Of a stretch of 64,000 bases of DNA, positions 1 to 12,145 are shown one piece after another. The DNA comes from Mytilus edulis (lineage: Eukaryota > Mollusca > Bivalvia > Mytilida > Mytilidae): positions 83,092,604 through 83,156,603 of the forward strand of contig NC_092349.1 of the NCBI RefSeq assembly GCF_963676685.1. The letters are read 5' to 3'. Under the pieces are notes generated by a model, which was given only the letters and a program-made list of their open reading frames with translations, did no database searches and was not told the DNA's origin. Each line of letters starts with the position of its first letter. Position 1 is the first letter of the stretch. Position numbers and translations under genes: made by a program.

Positions 1-346
1 ATACGCCCGATGCGCGTTTCGTATACATAAGACTCATCAGTTACGCTCAGATCAAAATAGTTATAAAGTACAAATGTGAAGAGCATTGAGGACCCAAAAT
101 TCAAAAAAGTTGTGCCAAATACGGCTACGGTAATCTATTCCTGGGATAAGAAAATTCTTAGTTTTTCAAAAAACTCGAAAGTTTTATAACAAGAAATTTA
201 TAAAAATGACCATATAATTGATATTCATGTCAACACCGGAGTGCTGATTACTGGGCTGGTGATACCCTCGGGGACGAAACGTCCACCAACAGTGGCATCG
301 ACCCAGTGATGTAAATTGTTATCAAGGGTACCAGGATTATAATATA
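1..346 (-). mobile_element. retrozyme-like repeat, decayed copy
   Basis: On the minus strand this matches the copies at 29455-30075 and 23555-23965. It shares the ATCAAGGGTACCAGGATTAT end (about 325-344), the conserved hairpin around 255-308 (ACTGGG ... CCCAGT outer stem, GGGACGAAACGTCC inner stem) and a hammerhead-like motif at 3-46. The copy runs off the window start. It belongs to the short, RT-less, ribozyme-bearing repeats called retrozymes in metazoans; that family name is inferred from structure. Confidence 0.6.
3..46 (-). ncRNA. degenerate type I hammerhead ribozyme
   Basis: Read on the minus strand, the CTGATGA core and the GAAAC box are both present, followed by a GCATC cleavage-side sequence. 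Stem III has a C/A mismatch and stems I and II pair poorly, so activity is doubtful. It is orthologous in position to the intact motif at 29735-29778. Confidence 0.5.
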
Positions 347-439
347 AACCTCTCACTTGTATGACAGTCGCCTCAAATTCCATTATATCAACAACGATGT
401 GTACACAAAACAAACACTATACGTAAAAATATCACAAAT

Positions 440-870
440 AGGAGGACAACAGCAATTTGAAATTAACACGAACCCACCCCAAAAACTGGGGGTGATGTCG
501 GGTGCTGCGGAAGGACAAGCAGATCCTGCTCCACATACGGCACCTGGCATGTTGCTCATGTTATTACAAAGCCCGTAATTTATCTAATTCGGTAGGTCAC
601 ATTCGTGAAAAGGGAACGGGATTGTCATTACGACATGAGGAACATATCCAATATCATCTGTGAAACGGATATTCCATAACGTTCAACCAACTCTGAATGG
701 CGTCCCTAACATTTACGAAGTGATGATTTCAACTTAGCAACTTAGATTTAAAAATGGAAAGGTCACAATTGGGAAGCTGAAATCATTTCTTTTGTCGTAA
801 ACTTTTGTTTTCAACCGACCCTCATTGTCAATTTCTAGATGTAAATCAAGATTTGAGGCAGACTTAACTG
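440..870 (-). pseudogene. Penelope-type reverse transcriptase relic
   Basis: The reverse complement translates in pieces as YLDLHLEIDNEGRLKT, then SFPIV, KLKSSLRK and ERYGISVSQM, the same order as in the better copy at 31825-32426. The middle is deleted and stops interrupt it. The non-coding tail at 460-600 (GGAGCAGGATCTGCTTG on the minus strand) also matches the tail after 32430. It is a dead 3' fragment of the retroelement. Confidence 0.65.
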
Positions 871-1544
871 TAAAACAGAATGTCCCTTATCAAATGGCAA
901 AATCAAAAGCTCATGTTGACCTTTCAGGAAATTGGTTATCTTTGTATGCCCCTTTGGTCGTATAGTTTTATGTATATTTTACATTGGTGGATAAAGAATG
1001 TCGAAGTTTGAACTTTCCTATTGTTGATTTATTTAGAAAAGCACTTCGGACGTACGAAATTTATTCAGTGTATTTTGTTTCCTACAACGTACGACTGGTC
1101 ATGTATAGATGGTTGGTTTTTCATTAACAAGTGTTTGTACGTTCGCAATCTGGATGTGATCGATAGGTTTTATAAAAGGCATTTACAATAATGCACAAGG
1201 ACCACTTGTTTATGAGAAATGTTTTGACTTACAGTAGAAATACGAATCCTTCGACCATATCGCGGCGATCTTCTGACCATATGTGTGTCGTCAATGTAGT
1301 AACGGCAGATATTTCTTCAAACGGGAGTAGAAACTCATTGGCAAGAGTATATGCACCTTTCCATTCGACAAGACATAAGTGACAGTTTTTGAGGATTCCG
1401 AGCTGATATATAGTAAAGATTTAATCGGTCGTTCGCCTGTATAGAAATGTAAAGAAAACGGGGAACGTGTCAAAGAAACAAAAACTCTGACAACAAAAAA
1501 TCAAGTTTGTGGTAACAAAAACGGATTCGTTAGAATATGTTGAT
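871..1544. other. no gene recognised
   Basis: Short ORFs only, without recognisable domains. The stretch near 885-925 (CAAATGGCAAAATCAAAAGC) recurs at 27310-27330, so it is part of a dispersed repeat. Nothing else is supported here. Confidence 0.5.
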
Positions 1545-2430
1545 TCCAAATCAAATCAAATCAAATAATTTTATTGGTGTAAATTCCTATACAGAAATGA
1601 TACCAGCCGACATTTACAAAATACAAAATTTATACAAAAATAAACAAAAAAAAAACAACCCACATATTTTGTTAATGATAAGAGATACATATTTTATATT
1701 TATATTGCGCGTAGGTGTTATTCATACAATATTATTAATTCAATCTATTACAATCAGCTTTAATACTATAAAAGCTCTTAACAGCATTATGTTTGCTTTA
1801 AATGAATGTTCAAATCATACATATCGCTTATTCCAGCTACACTTACAGTACTAATGTCCGTATCATTACTTTTCAAAATGAAACTAAACTTATCTTGTTC
1901 ACACATATTAACAAAAGATGGAACTATATCACTTAAGTTACAAAAGAGTACATTTCTATTAAGTTCTAACGCTTTACATTGAATGAGGAAATGGAACTCG
2001 TCTTCAATTCCATCCTTGCAAATTGGATAAATTTTCTGTTCGTAAGGTGTTCTAGTATATCTACCAACTTCTATTAGTAATTTGCTATTACTAATTCTGA
2101 TTTTTACCATTTTAGAAATAACACTTTTGTTAAGGTCCAGTAGAAGATATTTTTTCGAATTCAAAATTATTTTTAACTTTGCGATATGTTCTTATTTTAT
2201 TGCCATGACTATTACCATTATTAGAGTCACAAAAAAGAGCTTGTTTCCAGTATTTTATGAATTTCTCTTCTAATTTCTTAAGTAATTTTTTCTTTGACAT
2301 AGTATTTTGATTTTCCCAGACATGCTGAAAACCAAGTTTACCTAATAACACTTTTAATTTACTACAAAAACCATTAGGAAAGTTTTCATTGAATGCTTTC
2401 TTTACCATACCCTCACTGTCCATATTAATG
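1545..2430 (-). pseudogene. LINE ORF2 C-terminal fragment and 3' tail
   Basis: Two minus-strand frames (2130-2423 and 1787-2164) together encode the C-terminal part of a non-LTR retrotransposon polyprotein. It ends in the typical cysteine/histidine segment (CKDGIEDEFHFLIQC). A frameshift near 2150 separates the frames. The 3' end carries a short tandem TTTGA-type tail (plus-strand AAATC repeats at 1547-1567), as in CR1/L2-like LINEs. The RT part is absent here; an RT fragment on the same strand lies at 4093-4920, separated by unrelated repeats. Confidence 0.7.
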
Positions 2431-3390
2431 ATATGAAGCCAGAAATTAATACTTTTAGTTTTCGCACTCTAACTTTAGTAAAAGTGAATAGAAATCTATG
2501 AAATTTAAAAAAAGGTTTATGACCACAAAAGGAAGGTTGGGATTGATTTTGGGAGTTTTTATCCCAACATTTTAGGAATTAGGGGCCAAAAAGGGCTCAC
2601 ATAAGCATTTTCTTGGTTTTCGCACTATAACTTTAGTTTAAGTATATAGAAATCAATGAAATTTTGACACAAGGCTTATGACCACAAAAGGAAGGTTGGT
2701 ATTGATTTTGGGAGTTTTGGTTCCAACAGTTTAGGAATTAGGGGCCAAAAAGGAACCCAAATAAGCATTATTCTTGGTTTTCGCACAATAACTTTAGTAT
2801 AAGTGAATAGAAATCAATGAAATTTAAACACAAGGTTTATCACCACAAAAGAAAGATTGGGTTTGATTTTGATGTTGTGGTCCCAACAGTTTAGGAATAT
2901 GGGGCCCAAAGGGTCCAAAATTGAACTTTGTTTGATTTCATAAAATATTGAATAATTGGGATTCTTTTTTTGATATGCCAAATCTAACTGTGTATGTAGA
3001 TTCTTAATTTTTGGTCCCGTTTTCAAATTGGTCTACATTAAAGTCCAAAGGGTCCAAAATTAAACTAAGTTTGATTTTAACAAAAATTGAATCCCTGGGG
3101 TTCTTTGATATGCTGAATCTAAAAATGTACTTAGATTTTTTATTATTGGCCCAGTTTTCAAGTTGGTCCAAATCGGGGTCCAAAATTGAACTTTGTTTGA
3201 TTTCATCAAAAATTGAATAATTGGGGTTCTTTGATATGCCAAATCTAACTGTGTATTTAGATTCTTAATTTTTGGTCCCGTTTTCGAATTGGTCTACATT
3301 AAAGTCCAAAGGGTCCAAAATTAAACATGTACTTAGATTTTTGAATATGGACCCAGTTTTCAAGTTGGTTCAAATCAGGATCCAAAATTA
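2431..3390. repeat. two blocks of degenerate tandem repeats
   Basis: About 2455-2900 holds three copies of a ~160-bp unit (TTTTCGCACT...CTTTAG, GGTTTATGACCACAAAAG, AATTAGGGGCCAAAAAGG). About 2905-3390 holds three copies of a second unit built on GGGTCCAAAATT and TTGATATGCCAAATCTAACT. No coding potential is conserved between copies. Confidence 0.75.
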
Positions 3391-3645
3391 TTATATTAAG
3401 TATTGTGCAATAGCAAGAAATTTTCAATTGCACAGTATTCAGCAATAGCAAGAAATTTTCAATTGCACAGTATTGTGCAATAGCAAGAAATTTTCAATTA
3501 CACAGTATTGCGCAATAGCAAGAAATATATAATTGCACAGTATTTTGCAATAGCAAATATTTTCAATTGCACAGTATTGCGCAATAGCAAGAAATATATA
3601 ATTGCACAATATTGTGCAATAGCAAGAAATTTTCCATCGGAATTA
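3391..3645. repeat. 35-bp minisatellite, about 7 copies
   Basis: The unit is about 35 bp, TATTGTGCAATAGCAAGAAA followed by TTTTCAATTGCACAG, with a variant that has ATATATAATT. Each junction forms the inverted repeat ATTGCACA/TGTGCAAT, so single strands can fold into a chain of short hairpins. It directly follows the block at 2905-3390. Confidence 0.85.
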
Positions 3646-4092
3646 TCTTTCTTTGTCCAGAATAGTAGTTGAATCATCTTAAATCATTGTTTTATACAAT
3701 ATACAAAGTATTTTCACTTTTACTACCAACTGATACATTAAAACAATCTTTACCATTCAGTAATAACAAGCACTTTATTTTACATTTTAATATTTTATGA
3801 TGGATTAAAATGAGTAGTTATTGTTGCAAACTCCTTTAGAAATTTGAATTGAGATCAATTTTGGAAAAAGGGAAAGGGGAGGTGAAAAAAATAGGGGGGG
3901 GGGGGGTAAATTTTTCTCATTTCAGATTTCATAAATAAAAAGAAAGTTTCTTCAAACATTTTTTTGAGAGGATTAATATTCAACAGCATAGTGAATTTCT
4001 CAAAGGCAAAACAAATATTTTAAATTCGTTAGACCACATTCATTCTGTGTCAGAAACCTATGCTGTGTCAACTATTTAATTACAATCCAAAT
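3646..4092. other. no gene recognised
   Basis: AT-rich sequence with a 13-G homopolymer near 3894-3906. No supported feature. Confidence 0.5.
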
Positions 4093-4920
4093 TTAGAGCT
4101 GAATCAAGCTTGAATGTTGTGTCCATACTTGCCCCAACCTCTGCGGTCGTATAATGCTGCGCCCTGCGGAGCTTCTGGTTTTAAGATTAACAGATAGATT
4201 CCATTTTTCACAAAATATATTTAATTTATCTAAAGCATTTTGTAGGCCAGATGCAGATTCTGATATTACTACTAAATCGTCTGCATAAAGAAAACAAGAC
4301 ACGTGTTTATTATCTAGGCATGCCGGATCTCATTTGTGGTCAAACATTTCAACCAGTTCATTTATATACAATGAAAATAATGTAGGGCTTAATATACAAC
4401 CCTGTTTTAATCCTACACATGAGGGAAACGTTTGTGTTAGTCCCTCTTTTAATTTTACAGAGAAAGATACATCTTTGTACATATCTTTTAAAATATTAAA
4501 AAAAGACCCTTTTATATTATATTTTAGTAACTTATGAAAAAGCCCATCTTTATTAGTTGTGTCAACGCTTTTCTTAGATCTACAAAACAAGTGTAGAGAT
4601 GTTTAGATTTTTTAAAGGTCTTGTCAATCAGAGTTTTTAATGTTAAAATGTGATCACTTGTTCTGCTATTTTTCCTGAAGCCTATTTGCTCCTTATATAA
4701 TATACTGTTAGTTTCTAGAAAGTTCTATAATCTGGTAGACAATATTTTTAACAAAAATTTACATAAACAGCTTGAAAGAGCTATACCCCTGTAGTTTGAA
4801 GGATCATTAAAACACCCTCCTTTACAAAAAGGCTTAATTACGTTTTTTCTCCATACAGAAGGAAAGATTCCACTTTTAAATATCAAATTAAAAATCAACA
4901 CATATGTTTTTTTACTAATT
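4093..4920 (-). pseudogene. LINE reverse transcriptase fragment
   Basis: The minus strand encodes consecutive RT motifs of a non-LTR retrotransposon: IFPSVW and NDPSNYRGIALSSCL (about 4780-4900), FVDLRKA (about 4570), a GLKQGCILSPTLFSLYINEL segment (4330-4590) and the catalytic YADD box (about 4270). At least two frameshifts or stops break it, one just after the RKA motif and one before YADD. The 3' side ends abruptly near 4160 in a CTGCGCCCTGCGGAGC repeat. It is an inactive fragment. Confidence 0.75.
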
Positions 4921-7900
4921 TACCACATGACACTCTAATTATTCCAGTACGGTATGGAGTTCATTATCGCTGAAACTATCGTCATAAATGTTTTCGGTAC
5001 TTCATGTGTTAATTTAGAATCTTTCGGTAGCGTTTAACTGCATGCATTAAAGTATCCTTGGTCGAACTTGACAATGCTTGATGACCTTGTTGTTTTAATA
5101 ATCTCATTCATATCAGTCGAATATGATTGTTATATTTAGGCATTGTTAGGAGTACGATACGATCAATGATTTTTCCTAAAAGACTCAAGTGGTATTGACA
5201 ATACAGTCTTCTATTTCTAGTAGTGCTCGTGCGTCCGAAACAAATTAAGAAAACAAAATGAAAACAATTAAGACTTCATATATTTCATGCGACCGAAGAG
5301 TTGTTCTGAGTTTACCATAAGGAATTCTTAAAGCCAAATTTTTGAAAACCTAGAAGTATAAGAACCGCAACAGATAAAGAGATTCCATTCTCAGTTTTAT
5401 ATATGACAAAAAGAACATATAAGGCCAACCTTGCCTGATGCTGGTTATTGGACTTTCTATTCAATTTATTATCTCCTATTAAATACTTCTTTTCCCTTTC
5501 TCAATTGTTGGAGATAAGGAAATACGATGGGCTGTTCCATGCAAGCAAGAGTGATAACTTGTAGATGGTTACACCATAGGGATGTGTTATGATGATACAT
5601 GGTAATTACTCCCACACTATTCATAGCTGAAGCCAGGAGTACCGAGCTCCCATAGTAAATTCCAAAAAGGGGGTATTCATAGAAATAGACAAAATCAAAC
5701 GTTATACCATATCAACTAACGGAACGAATCGAAAACAACTGTCATATTCCTGATGAAGTACAGGCATTTTCCGAGGAAAATTGTGGATTAACCGTGGTTT
5801 CAGGCTAACTCAACCTTCAACATGTAAGTCAGTTGTTTGTAGTTTTAGTATGCTGACAACCAAACTTTCAAACATATGACAAAGACGCCAACAAAAAAGT
5901 TATGGTAGTTGATAGTATTACCATGATTACTGACAAATGATTGTTTGTAGATGGTATTACAGTATTTAAAACATAGTGTCGCACTAGACAAAAGTTTAAA
6001 ATTTCAAGATAAAGTAGGATACTAAATACAAGGGTAAACAAAATTAATTCAGCACTATAAAACCATTTGCCTTGAAAGCACTTGAAAGCACTTCATTTGT
6101 ATTCGGTTAGATTCACAACTTTTCAAAATTTCACAGCGGTTTTATACTTTTACTTTAATTCATCATCCCTTTTTTATTATTAACTATGCATTTATACATT
6201 GTATCACAGATCAAATGTATTCGTTCTTTCAGTTTGTGTGTTAATTTGGGTTAATACGTTTTTTGATTGAGTGAAGCCGTTCCAATTGATATAATATAGT
6301 GAGTCTTTCTATGTTGTGATGTTATACTAATGTTTCAGAAAAGGGAACAGGTTTGGTACCATTAAAACTTTAAATCCAGCTGCAATTGTTTGCACCTGTC
6401 CTAAGTCAGGAATCCTTTGTGCAGTGTTTTCCCGTTTGAATGGTTTTACACTAGTATTTTTTGGAGCCCTTTATAGCTTGCTGTTGAAGACCGTACCTTG
6501 ACCTATAATGGTTTACTTTTATAAATTGTGACTTGGATGGAGAGTTGTCTCATTGACACTCATACCACATCTGCCTATATCTATATTCACTAAATCCTTT
6601 CGAAACCATTCTTTTAAAACTTATACCTGAAAACCACGGTTACAAATCCACATTCAAATCAATACAGCAACATCTGGGATAAAAATAGTAAGTCACAGAT
6701 TGTCAGAACGGAAGGATATTTGAAAAGATATAACATAAGGACGATTCTATATGAATTTTCCTATGCCATAAAGGGCTAGATGCAAAAAACTTTGTCATTA
6801 TTCTTTGATCAAGAATACTCTACTACTCTAAATATCAGTCCTCTCCTACATATCGTTTACCCTATACTGCTAACTAAAACTACCACTCATGTTGTGTGAT
6901 CTAAATATTGACGAATTTGCAACTGTGTAAGTTCCCCATTCATATGTAATCCGGTTGGCCAAGTTATCACTGTTGACCTGAGATTGTCATGAACTCTTCC
7001 AAGCTAAATCTGTTAACCAGAGGATCTAACTATTGTGAGCTTAAATCCATAATTTAGAACACATCTTCAACATAGAAATAGATTTAGTGAAATGCCAGAC
7101 AATGTTATTAACCGGGAAAAAATCCAAGTGCAAATTCTTTCTGAAATATTGCATATAAAAACTGAATAGGTCTATCAATACGTATGCTATGTCTATTTTG
7201 AAACCCTCAAAGGTTGCACCTGTCTTACACTTAAGACAAAACAGTTATTGTCCCCACTGATAAATCCCCGAGCAACATCGTGATTTATGTGGTTTAAAGC
7301 AACAAAAAAAACCTGTTTGATGACTAAATTAGGTACCAACTTTTTACCCCGATTCTCAAGATCTTCTCCCATGACACTTACTGTAAGGGAAATACAAATA
7401 ATCAAAGGTGGGTTCTATACTTTGCAGTTTCAAATAAAGATGAAGATCTAAGAATTTCCATCACTATACTGGACAATGAGTGTCCTTACAAACAACGTTA
7501 CAGTACTACAGAAACCTCTTTTCAAATTGTCCATATTAATTTTATTAGCAATCAAAGCCGGGCATTAGAGACCAACTCTAGGGGAAGTGTGAATCAGATG
7601 TGGTAACTCTAAAATTCAAAACTTAGTGGCATCATCACAATAAATAAAAAACTTCTTTAACGAGTACTATTATCAAGCATTCTCAACTTTAAGACATATT
7701 GAAATAATTAGTCCTACTTTGCTTCTAAAAAAACAATGGCCAAATTATAAACAAATATTTCGTTCTAGGAAGGGAAAACATACTTTGTTAAAAGTCATTC
7801 TGATCAAAGAAAACATCAATAGTTTCCATTTTACACATGCTGATATTATTTATGAGAAATGGCTTGAATCAAAAAAGTACTTTAGCTGAATTAACAGCTT

Positions 7901-8409
7901 TGTATACGATATCTGGAAACAAATCTGATGGGATATTATTACAGATCAATTCCTCAAAAAGTGTAGCTATCAGAGGTTTAATATATGCAACTGTTTAACT
8001 GAAATTAAAATTAATCTTGTCTGAAATCTACCCGAAAAAATTCTAACACTTTTAGCTGACATTTTTTAGACTATTTTACTCTCAAAATACAGTATGTGTA
8101 ATAACTTTCCCTATTTGATAAAAAAAAATCTTCACTAATAATTCTGCATTTAGCCATCTAGATGAGAACAAATCAACACCTAACACGGAGTCACTGTTAA
8201 TTTTGTATTTTGTCGTAACCATAAACATGATAAATATGTCCAATACACCTTGAGAGGCATGACTTAAAATTCTGCATTTGTCATTTCCATAAGTACAAAA
8301 CAACGTCTTGAAAGGCACGATTAAATCTGTGTTTTGACATGTTGACATACCATTAGCTTAAACTTCTACAAAACGGGGAACTGATTTGTCCTCTTGAATC
8401 TTCAATGCT
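4921..8409. other. long gene-free stretch with dispersed repeats
   Basis: No ORF longer than 88 codons and no recognised domain. About 5700-5830 and 6350-6595 match dispersed mussel-type repeats seen elsewhere in this window (for example TGGAGAGTTGTCTCATTGAC near 6537, compare 15775 and 43175). The part next to 8409 is probably the 3' UTR of the minus-strand gene that ends at 8410. Confidence 0.5.
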
Positions 8410-10127
8410 TTACTCTTGCGTAGGCTTAACAGTTATTAAAAACTTAAAAGCTGTTCCTCTTAGATTACAAACCAGAAGTATATCATCGTCTTTATCGAAA
8501 TAGATAGCATGTGGATGATCGAGGCCATCCGCTAATCCAAGTAGCTCCCTTGCGCGCTTTCCGTCTGATGTCATGGTGACTATATTGTTAGACATGGATC
8601 CAGCGACGTAAATATTAGATTGATCATCCAATGCTATTCCCCGCGGGTTATTCAGTATTGCTTTGTCACTGAAAGTCCATACAACTTTACCACTAAAATC
8701 GTAACAGGTTACAGTATCTCGATGGTAGTTGGAGAGGAACAGGTTACTCTCGTTTGCGGTTAAATATGTTTCCTGTAAATTTTCATCTTCCTCAAATTCA
8801 GCAGGGAAATTGGAGACAGAGAGAGTATCGTAATCTAATACTTTGATACAATTGTCAGTACAGAAAATAAAGACCTGTTTGTTGGAGGTTATTCCATAAC
8901 ACCAATCGTTCATCTTTAGATGTCGTCTAGCAGCTCTGGGTAGATCCATGTCGAATACCTTGATTGACTTACTGCTGTCCCCGGTTGTAACCAATACTCG
9001 TTTTTCGTCCAGGTAAGCAATATCAAAAACAGACGCAGGGAATAGGTTTATATCTCCTTCAAAGTTCCCTGATATGAATTTTAAAACTTTTGAATGTCGA
9101 TCCATATCTCTATTCAAGAATAAGGTTATATTTTCTTTAATCATCATACATGCTGTAATTTCAGTTCCATAAACTCTGATCCTCTCAAGTTGTTCAACAA
9201 TTACACCATCAATTTTAAAGATGTCCATGGTCTGTCCAGCTTTATCAACTATCTTCTTCAAAGTAAAACCAATTCGTTTACTTTCCTTGGTAATACATTA
9301 CCTATAGATCCAATTGTTTCTTCTTTATTGACAAATGAATCCTCAAACTCGCAACAAATTTTGACATCATGAAACTCGCCTTTCTCGGACATACTCTGTA
9401 ATTGTATTTTTATTTGTTGTAAAGATTGTTCTAGATTTCGGGTTCCAATGAACGATTGCCTATCTGAAGCACATTCCTTTAAAACTTCGATGTTTTGGGA
9501 TATCTCATTTACCTGTTTATTTTCAGTTTCCAAATCCCGTAAGATTCGTGATATACACCTTTTCCCCTTAACTTTCGACTGTGATGCTTTTAGTATGAGA
9601 TCCTGTTCCAACTTATCAAAATGATCATTAATGTTTTTTCTCATATCCTTGATCCTCTCGACGACGTCGTTCTCATTAGTGGGTAACATTTTCAGATTAT
9701 CTTTGCTTTTGGATATAGCTGATGCGATGACTGATTTTACATCAAGAAGAGACTTTTCCAACCTCTCTGAAGCAGTTAACGACTTGAATCTCCTTAAAAC
9801 ATCTTCCAATAAAACAACATCATCACATGTTCTATGCTCCATAACAATGCATCTCTTACAAGCTAGACTGTTATGTAATTGACAATGAAATTCAAAAGGA
9901 TACTCATGTTTGTCACAACGATGTTTTATGTTCTGAATGAAGGAATGTGATGTTTTGTACTGTTCAAAAGGTATGGTCTCGTGAGCTTTAGAGGCTTTAG
10001 TTATTCGATGATGTTCTGAGCAATCGCCGCAAAGGTTTTGGTCACACTGTGGACAATATTCTCTAACAGTAGATCTTATATTACGGACGTGACATACGTC
10101 ACAGACGCAGTTTGTTTCCGTCGCCAT
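8410..10127 (-). CDS. TRIM-like B-box / coiled-coil / NHL protein, frameshifted
   Basis: The N-terminal frame (10127 to 9258, 289 aa) starts at MATETNC. It has a first B-box (Cys9, Cys12, Cys25, Cys28, Cys33, Cys36, His39), a second B-box (Cys71, His74, Cys82, Cys90, Cys93, His98) and a coiled coil at about 115-250. The C-terminal frame (down to 8410, about 283 aa) is a beta-propeller-like region whose best NHL repeats read NNPRGIALDDQSNIYVAG and LDHPHAIYFD. The frames differ by -1 at 9258-9270. Together they give about 570 aa, normal for the bivalve family. No RING precedes the B-boxes, so ubiquitin ligase activity is not implied. A pyrimidine-rich stretch ending in TTTTCAG about 40 bases upstream of the ATG looks like a 5'-UTR splice acceptor. 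The break could be a real lesion, a sequencing error or a missed tiny intron; no canonical slippery heptamer is seen. Confidence 0.8.
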
Positions 10128-10719
10128 CTCTTATTGATTTCTTCCAAGAAAATGATGGATCAATTCTGAAAAGCAGAAGAAATAATTATCATATAGTCTT
10201 AACTGACCTGAATTTGTACATAATACATATGCGTCCCTTGAAACGGAGGACCTTAAAATAAATCAAAGTAGATGATGGATCGATAGGTAATGTGGCAGGA
10301 TTTTTTTTCAATTGTTCTTCATTAATGTGTTTCATAGGCAAAATAAAACTCGGTTAGTGGGATAAATATAGTCGGATTATTTTACTAAGAAGAGTTATGC
10401 AATCATATTCCCTAGCCATCGTCATCCGACATTGTCGCCTTGTTTTATGACGTTTCAAGAAATAAAATCATAAGAAATCAAGAAAAATTAAACGTCATAA
10501 TTAAATTTGCACCAATCATTTGCTGAGAACAGATATTTCGCTAGTGAGAAGAAATATTTTTTCATACCGCTCAGGAAATGTAAAAATAGCACAAAAAATA
10601 AAAAGGAGCATAACCTGTATCACGCCAACAACTGGTTTTAGAATAAATGTCTGGAATACCAATGCAATAACCCTATCAGTGTAATATTAATAAACATTAG
10701 TTGTACATCTTTGAATGTT
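10128..10719. other. upstream region of the B-box/NHL gene
   Basis: It holds the probable 5'-UTR acceptor at about 10169 (minus strand). No upstream exon or core promoter motif is clear. Confidence 0.4.
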
Positions 10720-11165
10720 GCTCACCTTAGGTCTATGTGCATATTAAACAAAGAACACACATTATAGACACAAGTGATATTCATGACAAAATTCTCTATC
10801 TTTGGTGATGATGACTGGTTTGTAAATCTTACTTTACTGAACATTCTTGCTATTTACAATTATCCTTATCTATAATGTAGAAGAGAAGATTTTTGTAAAA
10901 AATCACAAAAAACTATGATATTTGTGAAAAATTTACTTAAAAGAGCATTAAATCTTTATGGGGTTAATTGACAATTTCGGTTATGTTGATTTATTTGTAG
11001 ATCTTGCTTTGCTTAACAATTTTGCTATTTACAGTTTATCTCTACCAACTATAATATGCAAGATAATAACCAAAAACTTCAAAATTCCTTAAAAGTACCA
11101 ATTCATGGGCAGCAACCCAACAATGTAAAATCAGTCTGATGCGTCTGAAAATTTATGGTCAGATA
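10720..11165 (+). repeat. hairpin-ended repeat family 1, 5' part, diverged
   Basis: Starts TTGCTCACCTTAGGTCTATG and follows the order of the complete copy at 24505-26294: TTAAACAAAG, TCTTACTTTACTGAACATTC, then CAGCAACCCAACAA. The 3' hairpin is missing. Confidence 0.65.
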
Positions 11166-11219
11166 GTTCTTTATTCTGTAGTTAGTCACCACGGTTTTAT
11201 CATGTATATCTAGTATATA

Positions 11220-12095
11220 TACTAGTCAACAAAAGAAACGATACACGACTTTGAAATAAAATTTATCAAAAAGTATTAAATATAAAAAAAAAATGAGATA
11301 CACTATTTTAAAAAGCATTCATTTGTAATGTATTCACATGTGATAATGAAACTCAAAACTTGTCGGAAAGCATCTAAATTCAGTGTAAACGATCGTAGGG
11401 TGCAAATTAGTTTTGCGGAAAGTTGAATAAAAAATCGACACATAATTTTCTAAGTTCTAAATAAAATTTCTAATTTGTTTAAAAATATTCAATATGCTAA
11501 TCAAGTAATGTTCATGTTGTAAGTAATGGGTTGAAATATTGTTTTTTTCAAATTTTTGGGAAAAAAGTGTTTTTTGAAATCTCAAAAAATCCAAAAAAAA
11601 AATAATTTTATTTTCGTCGCAAATCAATGCTTTAGATATGAAAACAACACACTGTAAATTTGGAACCTTTCGGATAAGTTTTAAGATTGTTACCGCTTTT
11701 TGAATATCACTTTACACATACTGTCTATGGTAAATCAGTTGATAATGTATACATTTTAACGATTTCTCGTGGGGACAAACTTTGCTTAACAAATAAACGA
11801 AGAAACTGTATGATTTTTAAAAACAATTTGATGGCAAACACTGTCTTTACCTTTAAATAAGAGGTTGGCATCATTATTTGGAACTTCTTTTTTAAAAATT
11901 GTCGTTTTATGTAAATTTTGTAAAAAACAAAAAATCGCGAAAAAAACGTCACGAAAGGAAAAAATATATTTTTTTTAACGGATTTATATTTCAATAATGA
12001 TTAAGTATTACTTCTTTCAATATTTGTCCATTGAATGGAAAACTTTATCTTTAATTTGAAAAAAAGTCTTGTATCGTTTCTTTTGTTGACCAGTA
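11220..12095. mobile_element. Tc1/mariner-type non-autonomous element
   Basis: The 876-bp element has terminal inverted repeats of about 33 bp that start TACTAGTCAACAAAAGAAAC (left) and TACTGGTCAACAAAAGAAAC (right, reverse complement), with two mismatches overall. TA flanks both ends (11218-11219 and 12096-12097), as expected for TA target-site duplication. No transposase ORF lies inside. The superfamily is inferred from the TA duplication. Confidence 0.8.
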
Positions 12096-12145
12096 TAGTT
12101 ATTTTATAAAAAATTACTGTTTGTAAAAGTATGAATTATTCTAAA

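Noticed and set aside
8082-8348. 88-aa minus-strand ORF downstream of the B-box/NHL gene
   Set aside because: No similarity or motif recognised. It lies in the probable 3' UTR, and chance ORFs of this size are common here.
9258-9261. Programmed -1 frameshift in the B-box/NHL gene
   Set aside because: The overlap bases do not form a canonical X-XXY-YYZ slippery heptamer and no downstream pseudoknot is evident. A lesion, error or small intron is simpler.
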